Assembly: GCA_005503335.1 (NCBI GenBank)
Contig: SCMQ01000005.1
Coordinates: 1 to 64,000 of the forward strand
Direction of reading: 5' to 3'
Source: Comamonadaceae bacterium 2FH
Lineage (GTDB): Bacteria; Pseudomonadota; Gammaproteobacteria; Burkholderiales; Burkholderiaceae_C
Length of the DNA: 64,000 nt
Of the stretch, positions 26,074 to 36,758 are shown piece by piece (positions within the stretch are counted from its first letter, which is position 1; the number at the start of each line of letters is the position of its first letter). The position numbers and the translations under genes were made by a program. The notes below the pieces were generated by a model, which worked only from the letters and a program-made list of their open reading frames with translations, made no database searches and was not told the DNA's origin.

Positions 26074-26138
26074 GGGAATTTCCTCGGAAGCTGAGCGCTG
26101 AGTTTACGTGACGTATGGGCCCACACCGGCGCAGCGGA

Positions 26139-26783
26139 TCAGGATTTCACGCGCAGCCAGACCAGGCAGCGCTCGGCGTCGAGCGCCGGAACCGCGAGCT
26201 GTTCCACGTGAAACACCTCGATGTCGTCCGGCAGGGCCGCAATCTCATCATGAGGCGGCTTGCCCTTCATGGCCATCCAGACGCCGCCCGGCACCAGCGC
26301 CGCGCGCGACCAACTGGTGAAATCGAGCAGCGAGGCAAAGGCGCGCGAGCAGACCAGCTCGTAACCCTCGCTCAGCGACTCGACGCGCGCATGCAGGCCG
26401 CGCAGGTTGGGCAGCTTGAGCGACGCCGCCACCTGCTGCACGAAGGCCGCCTTCTTGGCCACCGTGTCGACGCAGGTCACGGAGACCTCGGGACAGCAGA
26501 TCGCGATCACCACGCCGGGCAGGCCCGCGCCCGCGCCCACGTCGAGCAGGCGCAGGGGCCGGCCGCCGCTGTGCCGGCGCAGCGGGCCGATCACGGCCAG
26601 GCTGTCGAGCAGGTGGTGGCTCAGCATCTCGGCCGGCTCGCGCAGGGCCGTGAGGTTGTAGACCTTGTTCCACTTCTGGATCAATTCCAGATAGTCGAGC
26701 AAGCGCGCGATCTGGGCTTCTTCCAGCGCCAGGCCCAGGGCCTGGACGCCTTGCCGCAGCGCGGTCTCCAGCGCGGCCCTCAT
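26139..26783 (-). CDS. rsmG: 16S rRNA (guanine-527-N7) methyltransferase
   Basis: A 214-aa SAM-dependent methyltransferase that modifies G527 of 16S rRNA. The SAM motif [16 protein letters not shown] and the VCSRAFASL segment match RsmG/GidB. Its start overlaps the end of mnmG by 4 bp, the usual operon. A parS site lies near its 3' end. Confidence 0.95.
   Translation of the reverse strand: MRAALETALRQGVQALGLALEEAQIARLLDYLELIQKWNKVYNLTALREPAEMLSHHLLDSLAVIGPLRRHSGGRPLRLLDVGAGAGLPGVVIAICCPEVSVTCVDTVAKKAAFVQQVAASLKLPNLRGLHARVESLSEGYELVCSRAFASLLDFTSWSRAALVPGGVWMAMKGKPPHDEIAALPDDIEVFHVEQLAVPALDAERCLVWLRVKS
26200..26215. other. parS site in rsmG
   Basis: TGTTCCACGTGAAACA, the 16-bp ParB-binding palindrome with one asymmetric position, lies within the rsmG coding sequence. 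It is identical to the well-studied Bacillus subtilis variant. Confidence 0.9.
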
Positions 26784-28762
26784 GCGGCGGTTTCGCCTTC
26801 GGGCGCCGGCAGCGTGGCGAAGCCCTTGAAGCCGCCCTTCTTCAGGTGGATCATCAGCAGGGAGATGCTGGCCGGCGTGATGCCCGAGATGCGCGAGGCC
26901 AGGCCCAGGGTCTCGGGCCGGTGCTTTTGCAGCTTCTGGCGCGCCTCGATCGACAGCGCCGTGACCTGCATGTAGTCCAGGTCGGGCGGCAGCTTGAGGC
27001 CCTCGTAGTAGGCAGCGCGCGCCACCTCGTCTTTCTGCCGGTCTATGTAGCCCGCGTACTTGGCCGCGATCTCAACCTGCTCGATCACCGGCGCGCTCAA
27101 TTCGCCCAGTGTTTCACGTGAAACAGCGTCGCTCGCATACTTGCCACCGTCGAGCGACATCAGCGCCGTGTAGCTCACGTCGGGCCGGCGCAGCAGATCG
27201 AAAAGCTTGTATTCGTGGTCTATCGACTTGCCGAGCACGCGCTCGGACTCGGCCGCCGGCAGGATGCGCGGGTTGACCCAGGTGGCCTTGAGGCGCTCTG
27301 TTTCACGTGAAACAGCATCGCGCTTGCGGCAGAAGGCATCCCAGCGCGCGTCGTCGACCAGGCCCATGCGGCGCCCGGCCTCGGTGAGGCGCATGTCGGC
27401 ATTGTCCTCGCGCAGCTGCAGGCGGAACTCGGCGCGGCTGGTGAACATGCGGTAGGGCTCGGTCACGCCCTTGGTGATCAGGTCGTCGACCAGCACGCCC
27501 AGGTAGGCCTCGTCGCGGCGCGGTAGCCAGGGCCCCTCCCCCCGGCATTGCAGCGCGGCGTTGATGCCGGCGAACAGGCCCTGGGCCGCGGCCTCCTCGT
27601 AGCCGGTCGTGCCGTTGATCTGGCCGGCGAAGTACAGGCCCTGGATGGCGCGCGTCTCGAAGCTGCTCTTGAGCGCGCGCGGGTCGAAGTAGTCGTACTC
27701 GATCGCGTAGCCGGGGCGCAGGATATGCGCGTTCTCCAGGCCCTTCATGCTGCGCACCAGCGCGTACTGGATGTCGAACGGCAGACTGGTCGAGATGCCG
27801 TTGGGGTAGTACTCGTTGGTGGTCAGGCCTTCGGGCTCGAGGAAGATCTGGTGGCTGTCCTTGTCGGCGAAGCGGTTGATCTTGTCCTCCACGCTAGGGC
27901 AGTAGCGCGGGCCCACGCCCTCGATCTTGCCGGTGAACATGGGGCTGCGGTCGAAGCCCGAGCGGATGATCTCGTGCGTGCGTTCGTTGGTGTGCGTGAT
28001 CCAGCAGGACATCTGCTGCGGGTGCATGGCCACGCTACCCATGAAGCTGAACACCGGCACCTGTCCTTCGTTGACCCCGCCCGGCATGCCATCGCCGGGC
28101 TGCTCGGTGCATTGCGAGAAGTCTATCGTGCGGCCGTCCAGGCGCGGCGGGGTGCCGGTCTTGAGCCGCCCTTGCGGCAGCTTGAGTTCCTTGAGGCGCG
28201 CCGACAGCGACACCGCGGGCGGGTCGCCGGCGCGGCCAGCCGCGTAGTTGTCCAGGCCCACATGGATCTTGCCGTCCAGGAAGGTGCCGGCCGTCAGCAC
28301 CACGGTGCGGGCGCGAAAAGCGATGCCGACCTGGGTCACGGCGCCGACCACGCGCTCGCCCTCGACCAGCAGGTCGTCGACGGCCTGCTGGAACAGCCAC
28401 AGATTGGGCTGGTTCTCCAGGCGCCGTCGGATGGCGGCCTTGTAGAGGATGCGGTCGGCCTGGGCGCGCGTGGCGCGCACGGCCGGGCCCTTGGAGCTGT
28501 TGAGGATGCGGAACTGTATGCCGCCCTCGTCGGTCGCGATGCCCATGGCGCCGCCCAGCGCGTCGACCTCCTTGACCAGGTGGCCCTTGCCTATGCCGCC
28601 GATCGAGGGGTTGCAGCTCATCTGGCCCAGGGTCTCGATGTTGTGCGTGAGCAGCAGCGTCTTGCAGCCCATGCGTGCCGCGGCCAGCGCCGCCTCGGTG
28701 CCGGCATGGCCGCCGCCGACCACGATCACATCGAATTCCTGGGGGTAGGTATAGCCTTGCAT
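26780..28762 (-). CDS. mnmG: tRNA uridine-5-carboxymethylaminomethyl modification protein MnmG
   Basis: A 660-aa FAD protein that, with MnmE, installs the cmnm5 group on U34 of certain tRNAs. The N-terminal dinucleotide motif [12 protein letters not shown] (residues 14-25), [13 protein letters not shown] and the [13 protein letters not shown] segment are diagnostic. ATG 28762 follows GAGG by 8 bp and is preferred over an in-frame ATG at 28780. Two parS palindromes fall inside the gene and encode VSRET in the protein both times. Confidence 0.96.
   Translation of the reverse strand: MQGYTYPQEFDVIVVGGGHAGTEAALAAARMGCKTLLLTHNIETLGQMSCNPSIGGIGKGHLVKEVDALGGAMGIATDEGGIQFRILNSSKGPAVRATRAQADRILYKAAIRRRLENQPNLWLFQQAVDDLLVEGERVVGAVTQVGIAFRARTVVLTAGTFLDGKIHVGLDNYAAGRAGDPPAVSLSARLKELKLPQGRLKTGTPPRLDGRTIDFSQCTEQPGDGMPGGVNEGQVPVFSFMGSVAMHPQQMSCWITHTNERTHEIIRSGFDRSPMFTGKIEGVGPRYCPSVEDKINRFADKDSHQIFLEPEGLTTNEYYPNGISTSLPFDIQYALVRSMKGLENAHILRPGYAIEYDYFDPRALKSSFETRAIQGLYFAGQINGTTGYEEAAAQGLFAGINAALQCRGEGPWLPRRDEAYLGVLVDDLITKGVTEPYRMFTSRAEFRLQLREDNADMRLTEAGRRMGLVDDARWDAFCRKRDAVSRETERLKATWVNPRILPAAESERVLGKSIDHEYKLFDLLRRPDVSYTALMSLDGGKYASDAVSRETLGELSAPVIEQVEIAAKYAGYIDRQKDEVARAAYYEGLKLPPDLDYMQVTALSIEARQKLQKHRPETLGLASRISGITPASISLLMIHLKKGGFKGFATLPAPEGETAA
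27110..27125. other. parS site in mnmG
   Basis: TGTTTCACGTGAAACA, a perfect 16-bp palindrome identical to the consensus parS, within mnmG. Confidence 0.93.
27299..27314. other. parS site in mnmG
   Basis: A second perfect TGTTTCACGTGAAACA, 189 bp from the previous one. The three sites mark the origin-proximal partition locus. Confidence 0.93.
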
Positions 28763-28764
28763 GT

Positions 28765-29184
28765 TCAAGCCTCTATGCATTCAGTCTTCAAGCCGGCTGC
28801 CTGGGCCGCCTGGGCCTGGCGCCGGTCGGCGGTGGCGAACAGGTCGACGCGCGCCGCCTGGGCCGTCGCGATGTGCAGCGCGTCGGTGGCGCACAGCCGG
28901 CTGCGCTCCATGGCCGCGAGCGCCAGCGCCTCGATCTCGGGGCTGACCGGCAGCACCTCGAAGTCGGCAAAATCCTGGGCCATCGCGCCCATCACGCGCG
29001 CGTACTGCTCGGCGTCCAGCGCCGCATCGCGCAGTTCGCGCAGCAGGCCGGACGCAACTTCGAGCCGGCAATGCGCGGCCAGCACCACCGTGTCGGCGGC
29101 GGCCAACAGGCGCTCGAGCGCCGCGTGGCCGGGCTCGAGCCGGTAGCGCTTGGCGATCGCCGAGGAGTCCAACAGCAGCCTCAT
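28765..29184 (-). CDS. PIN-domain toxin (VapC-like)
   Basis: A 139-aa predicted ribonuclease. PIN-domain acidic residues are visible in [12 protein letters not shown] (Asp6), in the CRLEVASGL glutamate, in [11 protein letters not shown] and in FATADRR. It overlaps the antitoxin gene by 4 bp and ends 2 bp before mnmG. ATG 29184 is chosen because it begins the conserved PIN core; upstream codons in the same frame are the antitoxin in another frame. Confidence 0.85.
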   Translation of the reverse strand: MRLLLDSSAIAKRYRLEPGHAALERLLAAADTVVLAAHCRLEVASGLLRELRDAALDAEQYARVMGAMAQDFADFEVLPVSPEIEALALAAMERSRLCATDALHIATAQAARVDLFATADRRQAQAAQAAGLKTECIEA

Positions 29185-29441
29185 GCCCCGCCCCCGCCGA
29201 GCGCGCCCTGGCGCTCCTCGACGATGCGCTGGGCCAGGGTCTTGCCGGACGGACAAGCCGCCGGCGGCGCGTCGAAGGGTCGCTTCCAGCTCGGCACGCG
29301 CGCTGCGTCGTCGCCGCGCACCGGCACCAGCTCGGCCACCGGCTTGCCGTGCCGCAGGATGCGCACCGTCTCGCCCTGCTGCACCAGGTCCACCATTTCC
29401 GACGCATGGGCGCGGAACTCGCTCAAGGACAGGGTTTTCAT
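29181..29441 (-). CDS. Phd/YefM-type antitoxin
   Basis: An 86-aa antitoxin. The N-terminal SLSEFRAHASEMVDLVQQGETVRILRHGKPVAELVP is the Phd/YefM DNA-binding and dimer fold; the C-terminal tail should wrap the PIN toxin. It leads the two-gene operon. ATG 29441 is the natural start; an in-frame ATG at 29468 lies within the operator. Confidence 0.85.
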   Translation of the reverse strand: MKTLSLSEFRAHASEMVDLVQQGETVRILRHGKPVAELVPVRGDDAARVPSWKRPFDAPPAACPSGKTLAQRIVEERQGALGGGGA

Positions 29442-29470
29442 TTGTACAAATTGAAAAATTTTGTACATTT
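29441..29470. promoter_or_regulatory. TGTACA operator pair of the toxin-antitoxin operon
   Basis: TTTGTACAAA (29441-29450, a perfect palindrome) and TTTGTACATTT (29460-29470) put two TGTACA cores 20 bp apart in the promoter and at the start codon. TGTACA is the known core recognised by YefM-type antitoxins, so autorepression is likely. Confidence 0.55.
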
Positions 29471-29531
29471 TATCCGAGCCGCTCCGGACTGACCTGGCGG
29501 GTGGACAGGTGTCGGAGGGTCGAGACAGGTC

Positions 29532-29548
29532 TATGCATTTCCCGCATA
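29532..29548. promoter_or_regulatory. dyad TATGC-N7-GCATA upstream of glutamate dehydrogenase
   Basis: A 5-bp dyad with a 7-bp centre, of the general LysR/Lrp type, about 85 bp before the start codon. No regulator gene is adjacent, so this is only a candidate. Confidence 0.3.
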
Positions 29549-29633
29549 ACCCAAGATAAAGCCGGCCTTGGACTTCCCAGGGGGCCGGACCTAAGCTTGC
29601 GCCCATCCCGCAATCGCACCTGGAGAAACCAGC

Positions 29634-30941
<1,308 letters not shown>

Positions 30942-30972
30942 ACCCCGGCGGGGCGCGCGCGATGCGCCGACA

Positions 30973-31575
30973 ATGGCGGCCATGAATTCCGCCCCACCGA
31001 AGCTGCTGGTGTTCGCCGGCAGCACCCGTGCCCAGTCCTGGAACCGCAAGCTCGCCGCCGTCGCGGCGCAGCTGGCGCGCGAGGCCGGCGCCGAGGTCAC
31101 CCACCTGGAACTGGCCGAGCATGAGCTGCCGCTCTACAACGGCGACCTCGAGGCGCGCGGCCTGCCGCCCGAGGTGCTGCGGCTCAAGCAGATCTTCCAC
31201 GCCCACGCGGGCTGGATCATCTGCACGCCCGAGTACAACGGCAGCTACCCCGCGCTGCTGAAGAACACGCTGGACTGGATCTCGCGCCCCGTGCCCGGCG
31301 ATACCGAATGGAGCGACGGCATGCGCCCCTTCGCCGGCAAGGTCGTGGGCCTGCTCAGCGCCTCACCCGGTAGCCTGGGCGGCCTGCGCTCGCAAAGCCA
31401 TCTGGCGCCGCTGCTGCTGGTGCTGCAATGCTGGGTCGCACCGAAGAAGTTCGCTCTGGCCAAGGCCGGCGAGGCCTTCGGGCCCGACGGCGGCTTGCTC
31501 AGCGAGGCCAGCCGCAAGAGCGTGCGGGCCGTGGTCGACCAGGTGATCTGGGCCGCCGAGCGACTCGCGCCCTGA
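30973..31575 (+). CDS. NADPH-dependent FMN reductase family protein
   Basis: A 200-aa flavodoxin-fold reductase. [15 protein letters not shown] binds the FMN phosphate and [17 protein letters not shown] is the second FMN loop. Family members reduce FMN, quinones, azo dyes or chromate. ATG 30982, three codons inside, is an alternative start. Its stop overlaps the start of the next gene (TGATG). Confidence 0.85.
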   Translation: MAAMNSAPPKLLVFAGSTRAQSWNRKLAAVAAQLAREAGAEVTHLELAEHELPLYNGDLEARGLPPEVLRLKQIFHAHAGWIICTPEYNGSYPALLKNTLDWISRPVPGDTEWSDGMRPFAGKVVGLLSASPGSLGGLRSQSHLAPLLLVLQCWVAPKKFALAKAGEAFGPDGGLLSEASRKSVRAVVDQVIWAAERLAP

Positions 31576-31841
31576 TGAACTGCCGTGCCGGCTGCGGCGC
31601 CTGCTGCATCGCGCCCTCGGTCTCCAGCCCCATCCCCGGCATGCCGGAGGGCAAGCCCGCGGGCCAGCGCTGCGCCCAGCTCGATGCGGCCGACCGCTGC
31701 CGCATCTTCGGCCGGCCCGAGCGCCCCGCGGTCTGCGCCCAGCTCAGGCCCTCGGCCGAGATGTGCGGCGCGCAGGCCGACGGCGGACGGCATGCCCTGC
31801 TCTACCTGGCGCGGCTGGAGCAGCTGACGGCGCCGGGCTGA
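31575..31841 (+). CDS. YkgJ-family cysteine cluster protein
   Basis: An 88-aa protein. The N-terminal CRAGCGACC and later Cys residues ([26 protein letters not shown]) form the metal or Fe-S cluster of the YkgJ/UPF0153 family. The function is unknown. It is translationally coupled to the FMN reductase and may be a redox partner. Confidence 0.8.
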   Translation: MNCRAGCGACCIAPSVSSPIPGMPEGKPAGQRCAQLDAADRCRIFGRPERPAVCAQLRPSAEMCGAQADGGRHALLYLARLEQLTAPG

Positions 31842-31851
31842 GCGGCGGAGC

Positions 31852-32871
31852 TCAGGGCGGCGGGCCGTCGGTGTCGCCGGGCCCGATCTCGGGCTGGCCC
31901 AGCTGCTGCAGGCTCTCCAGCGGCTTGCCGGCCAGCACGCCGACCACCAGCTGGGCGATGGCCCGCCCGGTCGAGTCGCCGGTGGGCTGTATGACCGCGG
32001 TCACGCGGTAGGGCAGCGGAATATCGGCGGGTACGCCGTCGTAGACGATCAACGACACCTCCCGGCCGGGCGTCAGCCCCGCGTCGGTCAGGGCACGCAG
32101 CGCGCCCAGGCCGCAAAGGTTGTTGTCGACCAGCACCGCCGTCGGCGCATCCGGCTGAGCCAGCAGGCTGCGCATGGCCTCGTAGCCGTCCTTGCGCGAC
32201 TGCGCCACCTCGCGCATCAGTGCCGGATCCGGCGCCATGCCTGCACCGTTCAGCGCCTCGCAAAAGCCCGCGTGGCGCTGCAGCGCAAAGTTGATCGCCA
32301 GCGGCGCATGGATCAGGCCGATGCGCCGGTGGCCCAGGGCGATCAGGCGCTGCGCCGCCGTGCGCGCGCCGGCCTGGTTGTCGAAGTCCAGCCAGGCATA
32401 GGGCCGGTCGCTGCGGGTGCGGCCATAGGCCAGGAAGGGAAAGCCCTTTTCCTGCAGAAAGCGGATGCGCGGGTCCTCCTGCAGCGTGTTGGCGACGATC
32501 AGCGCGTCCACGCGGCGGTTGGCGATCAGGCGCCGGTAAGTGTCGAGTTCGGTCTGGGGGCGCGCGGCGGCGATGATCAGGTCCAGGCCGGCTTCGGACA
32601 GCCCGTCGGAAATGCCGGCCACCACGTCGACGAAGCGTGGGTCGCCCAGACCGGTGGCGCCATAAGGATGGAAGGGATAGACGATGCCCACCGCGTCGGC
32701 GCGCCCGGTGGCCAGGCGCCTGGCCGCCGCATCGGGCTGGTAGCCGGCGCGCCTCGCCGCCTCGACCACGCGCTCGCGCGTCGCGGCGCTCACGTCGGAG
32801 TAGCCGGCCAGGGCGCGGCTCACCGTGGTCGGCGACAGGCCCAGCGACTGCGACAGCGCCTTCAGATTCAT
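31852..32871 (-). CDS. LacI-family repressor of the alpha-glucoside/glycogen locus
   Basis: A 339-aa repressor. The N-terminal helix-turn-helix MNLKALSQSLGLSPTTVSRAL with hinge helix, and a periplasmic-binding-type sugar domain with VDNNLCGLGALRAL and YDGVPADIPLPYRVTAV. The start at 32871 is set by the conserved MNLK and by GGGGTGGGG 8 bp upstream. It is divergent from the porin gene. AAAGCGCTTT operators lie before the porin and the binding-protein gene, and a one-mismatch copy lies before its own gene, so it likely represses all three until a sugar such as a maltose- or sucrose-type inducer binds. Confidence 0.88.
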   Translation of the reverse strand: MNLKALSQSLGLSPTTVSRALAGYSDVSAATRERVVEAARRAGYQPDAAARRLATGRADAVGIVYPFHPYGATGLGDPRFVDVVAGISDGLSEAGLDLIIAAARPQTELDTYRRLIANRRVDALIVANTLQEDPRIRFLQEKGFPFLAYGRTRSDRPYAWLDFDNQAGARTAAQRLIALGHRRIGLIHAPLAINFALQRHAGFCEALNGAGMAPDPALMREVAQSRKDGYEAMRSLLAQPDAPTAVLVDNNLCGLGALRALTDAGLTPGREVSLIVYDGVPADIPLPYRVTAVIQPTGDSTGRAIAQLVVGVLAGKPLESLQQLGQPEIGPGDTDGPPP

Positions 32872-32908
32872 TTTCACGCCCCACCCCTTTGCTGCAAGCC
32901 GAAATCTC

Positions 32909-32918
32909 AAATCGCTTT
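32909..32918. promoter_or_regulatory. degenerate LacI operator before the repressor gene
   Basis: AAATCGCTTT differs from the AAAGCGCTTT core at one position and lies 38 bp upstream of the repressor start; a weaker match AAAGCGGTTC is at 32998-33007. Autoregulation is likely. Confidence 0.5.
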
Positions 32919-33029
32919 GGATCGTACCAGACCAGGTTGAACTCCCGGCCTTCGTGGTTTCCCTGGCTTGTTCTGCAAACGTAACCGTCGCTCATCCAAA
33001 GCGGTTCGGGTAAACCATTAAAGCAAATC

Positions 33030-33060
33030 AAAGCGCTTTACCTAGAATCCAAAGCGCTTT
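33030..33060. promoter_or_regulatory. paired LacI-family operators before the porin gene
   Basis: Two perfect AAAGCGCTTT palindromes (33030-33039 and 33051-33060) are centred 21 bp apart, two helical turns, and flank TAGAAT (33043-33048), a good -10 box. A repressor bound to both would cover the core promoter. Confidence 0.82.
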
Positions 33061-33122
33061 GATTAATAACAAAGCATCCACCCACCAGATTCGAATCTTT
33101 CGACGTCACTTAGGAGATAAGC

Positions 33123-34049
33123 ATGAAAACGATGATCACTACCGCGTCGAGTATCCTGCTCGGCCTCGGCATGACCCAGCTGGCTCACGCCGATGTCGGC
33201 TTCAACGCCAACCTCGAACTCGACACCACCTACCTCAACGAGATCAAGGCCCCCGCCACCAACGCCCGCACCGACAGCCTGGGCCTGGGCGGGCGCGTGG
33301 AAGTCAACGCCCTCGCGCGCGGAATGAACGGCGACGCCTTCGTGGCCGGCAAGGCCAGCCTGCTGGCCAAGAAGGACGGCAACACCGCCGTCGACGACAT
33401 GTGGGTGCAGTTCGGCAACAAGACCGGCGACGTCAAGCTCGGCCGCTTCGAAGCCGTGGACCTGTTCCCGCTGGGCAAGGACACCGTGGCCGAGCTCAAG
33501 GTCGGCACCTACGAGGGTTACCGCGCCAACGCGCTGCGCGGCCGCTTCTCCAGCGGCGTCTTCCACGGCGCCCTGGGCCTGAACGCCACCGACAGCCTGC
33601 GCATCGAGCTCGGCCTGGTCGAGACCAAGGAAGCCGGCATCAACAAGGGCTTGCGCCCCGCGCTGACCTACACCAACGGCCCGCTGACCCTGCGCGCCGG
33701 CCTGGAGGCGGTCAAGAAGGTCGGCTCCACCACCGGCAGCGAGACCGGCCTGGGCCTGTCCGCCGGCTACCAGCTGACCAAGGACAGCATGCTCAACGTC
33801 AACTTCGCCAAGAAGGAAGACGACAAGACCTTCGGCATCAACGCCACCTTCGGCCCCGCCGGCCTGGGCCTGGTGCACGCCAAGGGCGCCACGGCCGCGC
33901 AGAAGGCCACCACGGTCTACGCGGCCTACAGCTTCCCGCTCATGGGGGTCAAGGGCGCCACCATCACCCCGGCCGTCAGCCTGGCCAAGGGCGGCCCCGG
34001 CAGCGACAACCAGCTCGCCGCGCGCGTGCGCATCAACTATGCGTTCTGA
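33123..34049 (+). CDS. outer-membrane porin, carbohydrate-type
   Basis: A 308-aa protein with a signal peptide (residues 1-23, cleavage after AHA). Alternating short amphipathic strands follow, and it ends in aromatic phenylalanine (INYAF), the outer-membrane assembly signal. It is under the same operator as the ABC sugar importer, so it probably lets oligosaccharides such as maltose or sucrose cross the outer membrane. It is smaller than LamB and not clearly related to it. Confidence 0.75.
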   Translation: MKTMITTASSILLGLGMTQLAHADVGFNANLELDTTYLNEIKAPATNARTDSLGLGGRVEVNALARGMNGDAFVAGKASLLAKKDGNTAVDDMWVQFGNKTGDVKLGRFEAVDLFPLGKDTVAELKVGTYEGYRANALRGRFSSGVFHGALGLNATDSLRIELGLVETKEAGINKGLRPALTYTNGPLTLRAGLEAVKKVGSTTGSETGLGLSAGYQLTKDSMLNVNFAKKEDDKTFGINATFGPAGLGLVHAKGATAAQKATTVYAAYSFPLMGVKGATITPAVSLAKGGPGSDNQLAARVRINYAF

Positions 34050-34132
34050 ACGCAGGGCCAGCCGGCATACGGGCGGCCGCCCGATGCCTGGGCTTTGCCA
34101 TTGCATGACCTGCTTCCCCACATAATGGCGCG

Positions 34133-35485
34133 ATGACCGAACCCGGCCGACCGCGTTTGAACCGGATCGCCGGACCCCTGCTCGGCGAATTCATGCTGGG
34201 CATGAGCGTGGCCATGGTCTGCCTCTGGCTGGCCTCACGCAGCTCGGACGCCGCCGCCGGCGCCTTCGGCCTGGCCAGCCAGGTGCTGGAAACCCTGTTC
34301 GTGCTGTTTCGCGTGCTCGCCATCGGCGTCAGCGTCGCGCTCACCCAGGCGCTGGGCGCGGGCCAGAACGAAACCGCCGAGCGCACCGCCCGGGCGGTGC
34401 TGGGCGCGAGCACCTGGGCCGGCCTGCTGGCCGCAGCCTGTGTGCTGCTGGGCGACGGGCTCATGCTGGCCCTGCTGAATGCGCCGCAGGCGGTGCGCCC
34501 CCTGGCCAGCCCCCTGCTGCAGCTGCTGGCCCCGGCCCTGCTGCTCGAGGCCTACAACCTCAGCCTGGCGGCCATACTGCGCGCCCACCTGCAGGCGCGC
34601 GCCTGCCTGCGCGTCATGCTGCTCATGCACGGACTGCACCTGCTGCTGGCCATCCCGCTGATGCAGGGCGTGGGCGCCTGGGACGGACTGGGCCTGCCGG
34701 GCTACGCGCTGGCCATGCTGGTCAGCCGGGCCGTCGGCCTGGCCGTCCACCTGTGGCTGTGGCGCCGCAAGCTGCAGATCGGGCCGCGCTGGCGCGACTT
34801 CTGGGTTCTGCGCCTGCCGGTACTGCGCCCCGTGCTGCGCATCGGCCTGCCGGGGGCGGGCACCGAAATGGTCTACCGCCTGGCCTTCATGGTCTCGCTG
34901 GCCGCGACCGCGAGCCTGGGCGTGAGCGCCCTGGCCACCCATTCCTACACCCTGCAGCTGCTCAAGTACGTGGTACTGATCAGCCTGGCCATAGGCTGGG
35001 CCTGCGAGATCATGGTCGGCCGCCTGGTTGGCGCGGGCGACTTCCGCGCCGCCAATGTCCTGGTGCGCAAGGCGGTGCGCAACGGCTTGGCGGCCTCCGG
35101 CGGCCTGGCCCTGCTGGCCGCGCTCGGGGCCCCCTGGCTGCTGCCGGTGTTCACGCGCGATGCGCAGGTCATCGCCGCCGCGCAGACCCTGCTGTGGCTG
35201 TCGCTGGCGCTGGAAACCGGCCGCGTCTTCAACATCATCGTGGCCGGCGCCCTGCGCGCCACCGGCGACGCGGTCTATCCCGCGCTGGCCAGCGTGGGCT
35301 CGATGGCCCTGGTCCTCGGCGCGGGCTCGGTCTGGCTGGGCAAGCTCTTCGGCCTGCCCGGGATCTGGATCGCCTATGCCCTGGACGAATGGCTGCGCGG
35401 CCTGCTGCTGCTGGCCCGCTGGCTGGTCCACGGCTGGCTGCCGCACGCGCGCGACAGCCAGCGCCGCCAACGCGCGCCGAGCTGA
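34133..35485 (+). CDS. MATE-family efflux transporter
   Basis: A 450-aa polytopic inner-membrane protein with about 12 transmembrane helices in two related halves. MATE features include GPLLGEFMLGMSVAMV at the N-terminus and GLPGAGTEMVYRLAF at the start of the second half. It exports a cation or metabolite, driven by sodium or protons. It sits between the porin and the aldo/keto reductase, 83 bp after the porin, without its own operator; its link to sugar metabolism is unclear. Confidence 0.85.
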   Translation: MTEPGRPRLNRIAGPLLGEFMLGMSVAMVCLWLASRSSDAAAGAFGLASQVLETLFVLFRVLAIGVSVALTQALGAGQNETAERTARAVLGASTWAGLLAAACVLLGDGLMLALLNAPQAVRPLASPLLQLLAPALLLEAYNLSLAAILRAHLQARACLRVMLLMHGLHLLLAIPLMQGVGAWDGLGLPGYALAMLVSRAVGLAVHLWLWRRKLQIGPRWRDFWVLRLPVLRPVLRIGLPGAGTEMVYRLAFMVSLAATASLGVSALATHSYTLQLLKYVVLISLAIGWACEIMVGRLVGAGDFRAANVLVRKAVRNGLAASGGLALLAALGAPWLLPVFTRDAQVIAAAQTLLWLSLALETGRVFNIIVAGALRATGDAVYPALASVGSMALVLGAGSVWLGKLFGLPGIWIAYALDEWLRGLLLLARWLVHGWLPHARDSQRRQRAPS

Positions 35486-35550
35486 AACGCACAAACCCCG
35501 CCCCCGTCCGGCCAGCGCCGGCGCGACCCACAACTCACGGAGCAAACACC

Positions 35551-36543
35551 ATGTATACCGCCTCCCCCAAGCGTTACGACACCATGAGCTACCGCCGCTG
35601 CGGCCGCAGCGGCCTGCGCCTGCCCGCGGTCTCGCTGGGCCTGTGGCACAACTTCGGCGCCGCGGACGATTTCGCCACCATGCGCGAGACCGTGCGCGCC
35701 GCCTTCGACCAGGGCATCACGCATTTCGACCTGGCCAACAACTACGGCCCGCCGCCCGGCAGCGCCGAGGAAAACTTCGGCCGCCTGCTGCGCAGCGAGT
35801 TCGGCTCGCACCGCGACGAGCTGATCGTCTCGACCAAGGCAGGTTTCCTGATGTGGCCCGGCCCCTATGGCGAATGGGGCTCGCGCAAGTACCTGCTGGC
35901 CAGCCTGGACCAGAGCCTCAAGCGCCTGGGCCTGGACTACGTGGACATCTTCTACTCGCACCGCCCCGACCCCGACACGCCGCTGGAGGAGACCATGGCC
36001 GCGCTGGACCACGCGGTGCGCAGCGGCCGCGCGCTCTACGTGGGCCTGTCCAACTACCCGCCGCAGCAGTTTCGCGCCGCCGCCGCCCTGCTGAGGCAGA
36101 TGGGCACGCCCTGCCTGATCCACCAGCCGCGCTACAACATGCTCGACCGCGACATCGAGTCCGGCCTGCTCGAGGCCTTGGCCGCCGAGGGCGCGGGCTG
36201 CATCGCCTACTCGCCGCTGGCCCAGGGCCTGCTGACCGATCGCTACGCCGGCGGCCAGGTGCCTGCCGACTCGCGAGCGGCCGGTACGGGCGGCTTCCTC
36301 ACCCGCGAGCACCTGACCCCGGCGCGCCTGGCGACCGTGGCCCAGCTGCAGCAAATCGCCTCGGCGCGTGGCCAAACCCTGGCCCAGATGGCATTGGCCT
36401 GGGTGCTGCGCCACCCCGGCATGAGCTCGGTGCTGATCGGCGCGAGCCGCCGCTCCCAGGTCGACGACGCGGTCGCAGCGCTCAAGCGGCTGGATTTCGA
36501 AGCCGACGAGCTGGCCGCGATCGAGGCCGCCCTGCAGGCCTGA
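35551..36543 (+). CDS. aldo/keto reductase, YghZ/MgrA type
   Basis: A 330-aa NADPH-dependent reductase. HFDLANNYGPPPGSAEENFGR holds the catalytic tyrosine, TKAGF the lysine and YSHRPDPDTPLEET the histidine of the AKR tetrad; the order and length match the L-glyceraldehyde-3-phosphate/methylglyoxal reductases of the YghZ group. In a sugar locus it may detoxify methylglyoxal or related aldehydes. Confidence 0.88.
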   Translation: MYTASPKRYDTMSYRRCGRSGLRLPAVSLGLWHNFGAADDFATMRETVRAAFDQGITHFDLANNYGPPPGSAEENFGRLLRSEFGSHRDELIVSTKAGFLMWPGPYGEWGSRKYLLASLDQSLKRLGLDYVDIFYSHRPDPDTPLEETMAALDHAVRSGRALYVGLSNYPPQQFRAAAALLRQMGTPCLIHQPRYNMLDRDIESGLLEALAAEGAGCIAYSPLAQGLLTDRYAGGQVPADSRAAGTGGFLTREHLTPARLATVAQLQQIASARGQTLAQMALAWVLRHPGMSSVLIGASRRSQVDDAVAALKRLDFEADELAAIEAALQA

Positions 36544-36590
36544 GCAGCATCGCGCAAGCACTCCATAGGGAAAATACCTAGCGCAAATTC

Positions 36591-36621
36591 AAAGCGCTTT
36601 GGATAATATTCAAAGCGCTTT
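36591..36621. promoter_or_regulatory. paired LacI-family operators before the sugar-binding gene
   Basis: AAAGCGCTTT at 36591-36600 and 36612-36621, again 21 bp apart, flank GATAATATT (36602-36610), which contains a -10-like box. The same geometry as before the porin gene shows one regulon. The leader to the start codon is about 140 nt. Confidence 0.82.
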
Positions 36622-36758
36622 GAGAGCCAAGCGTCCACACGCCGAGGAGCAATAGCAATAGCCTGGCAAACCGCTGCCGGTCAGAGGACCCCCAGCGCAA
36701 GCCAATTTCAAGCCTGAGACGGGTGACTGGGCCCGTCGTCCACGGAGACACAGCGAAC

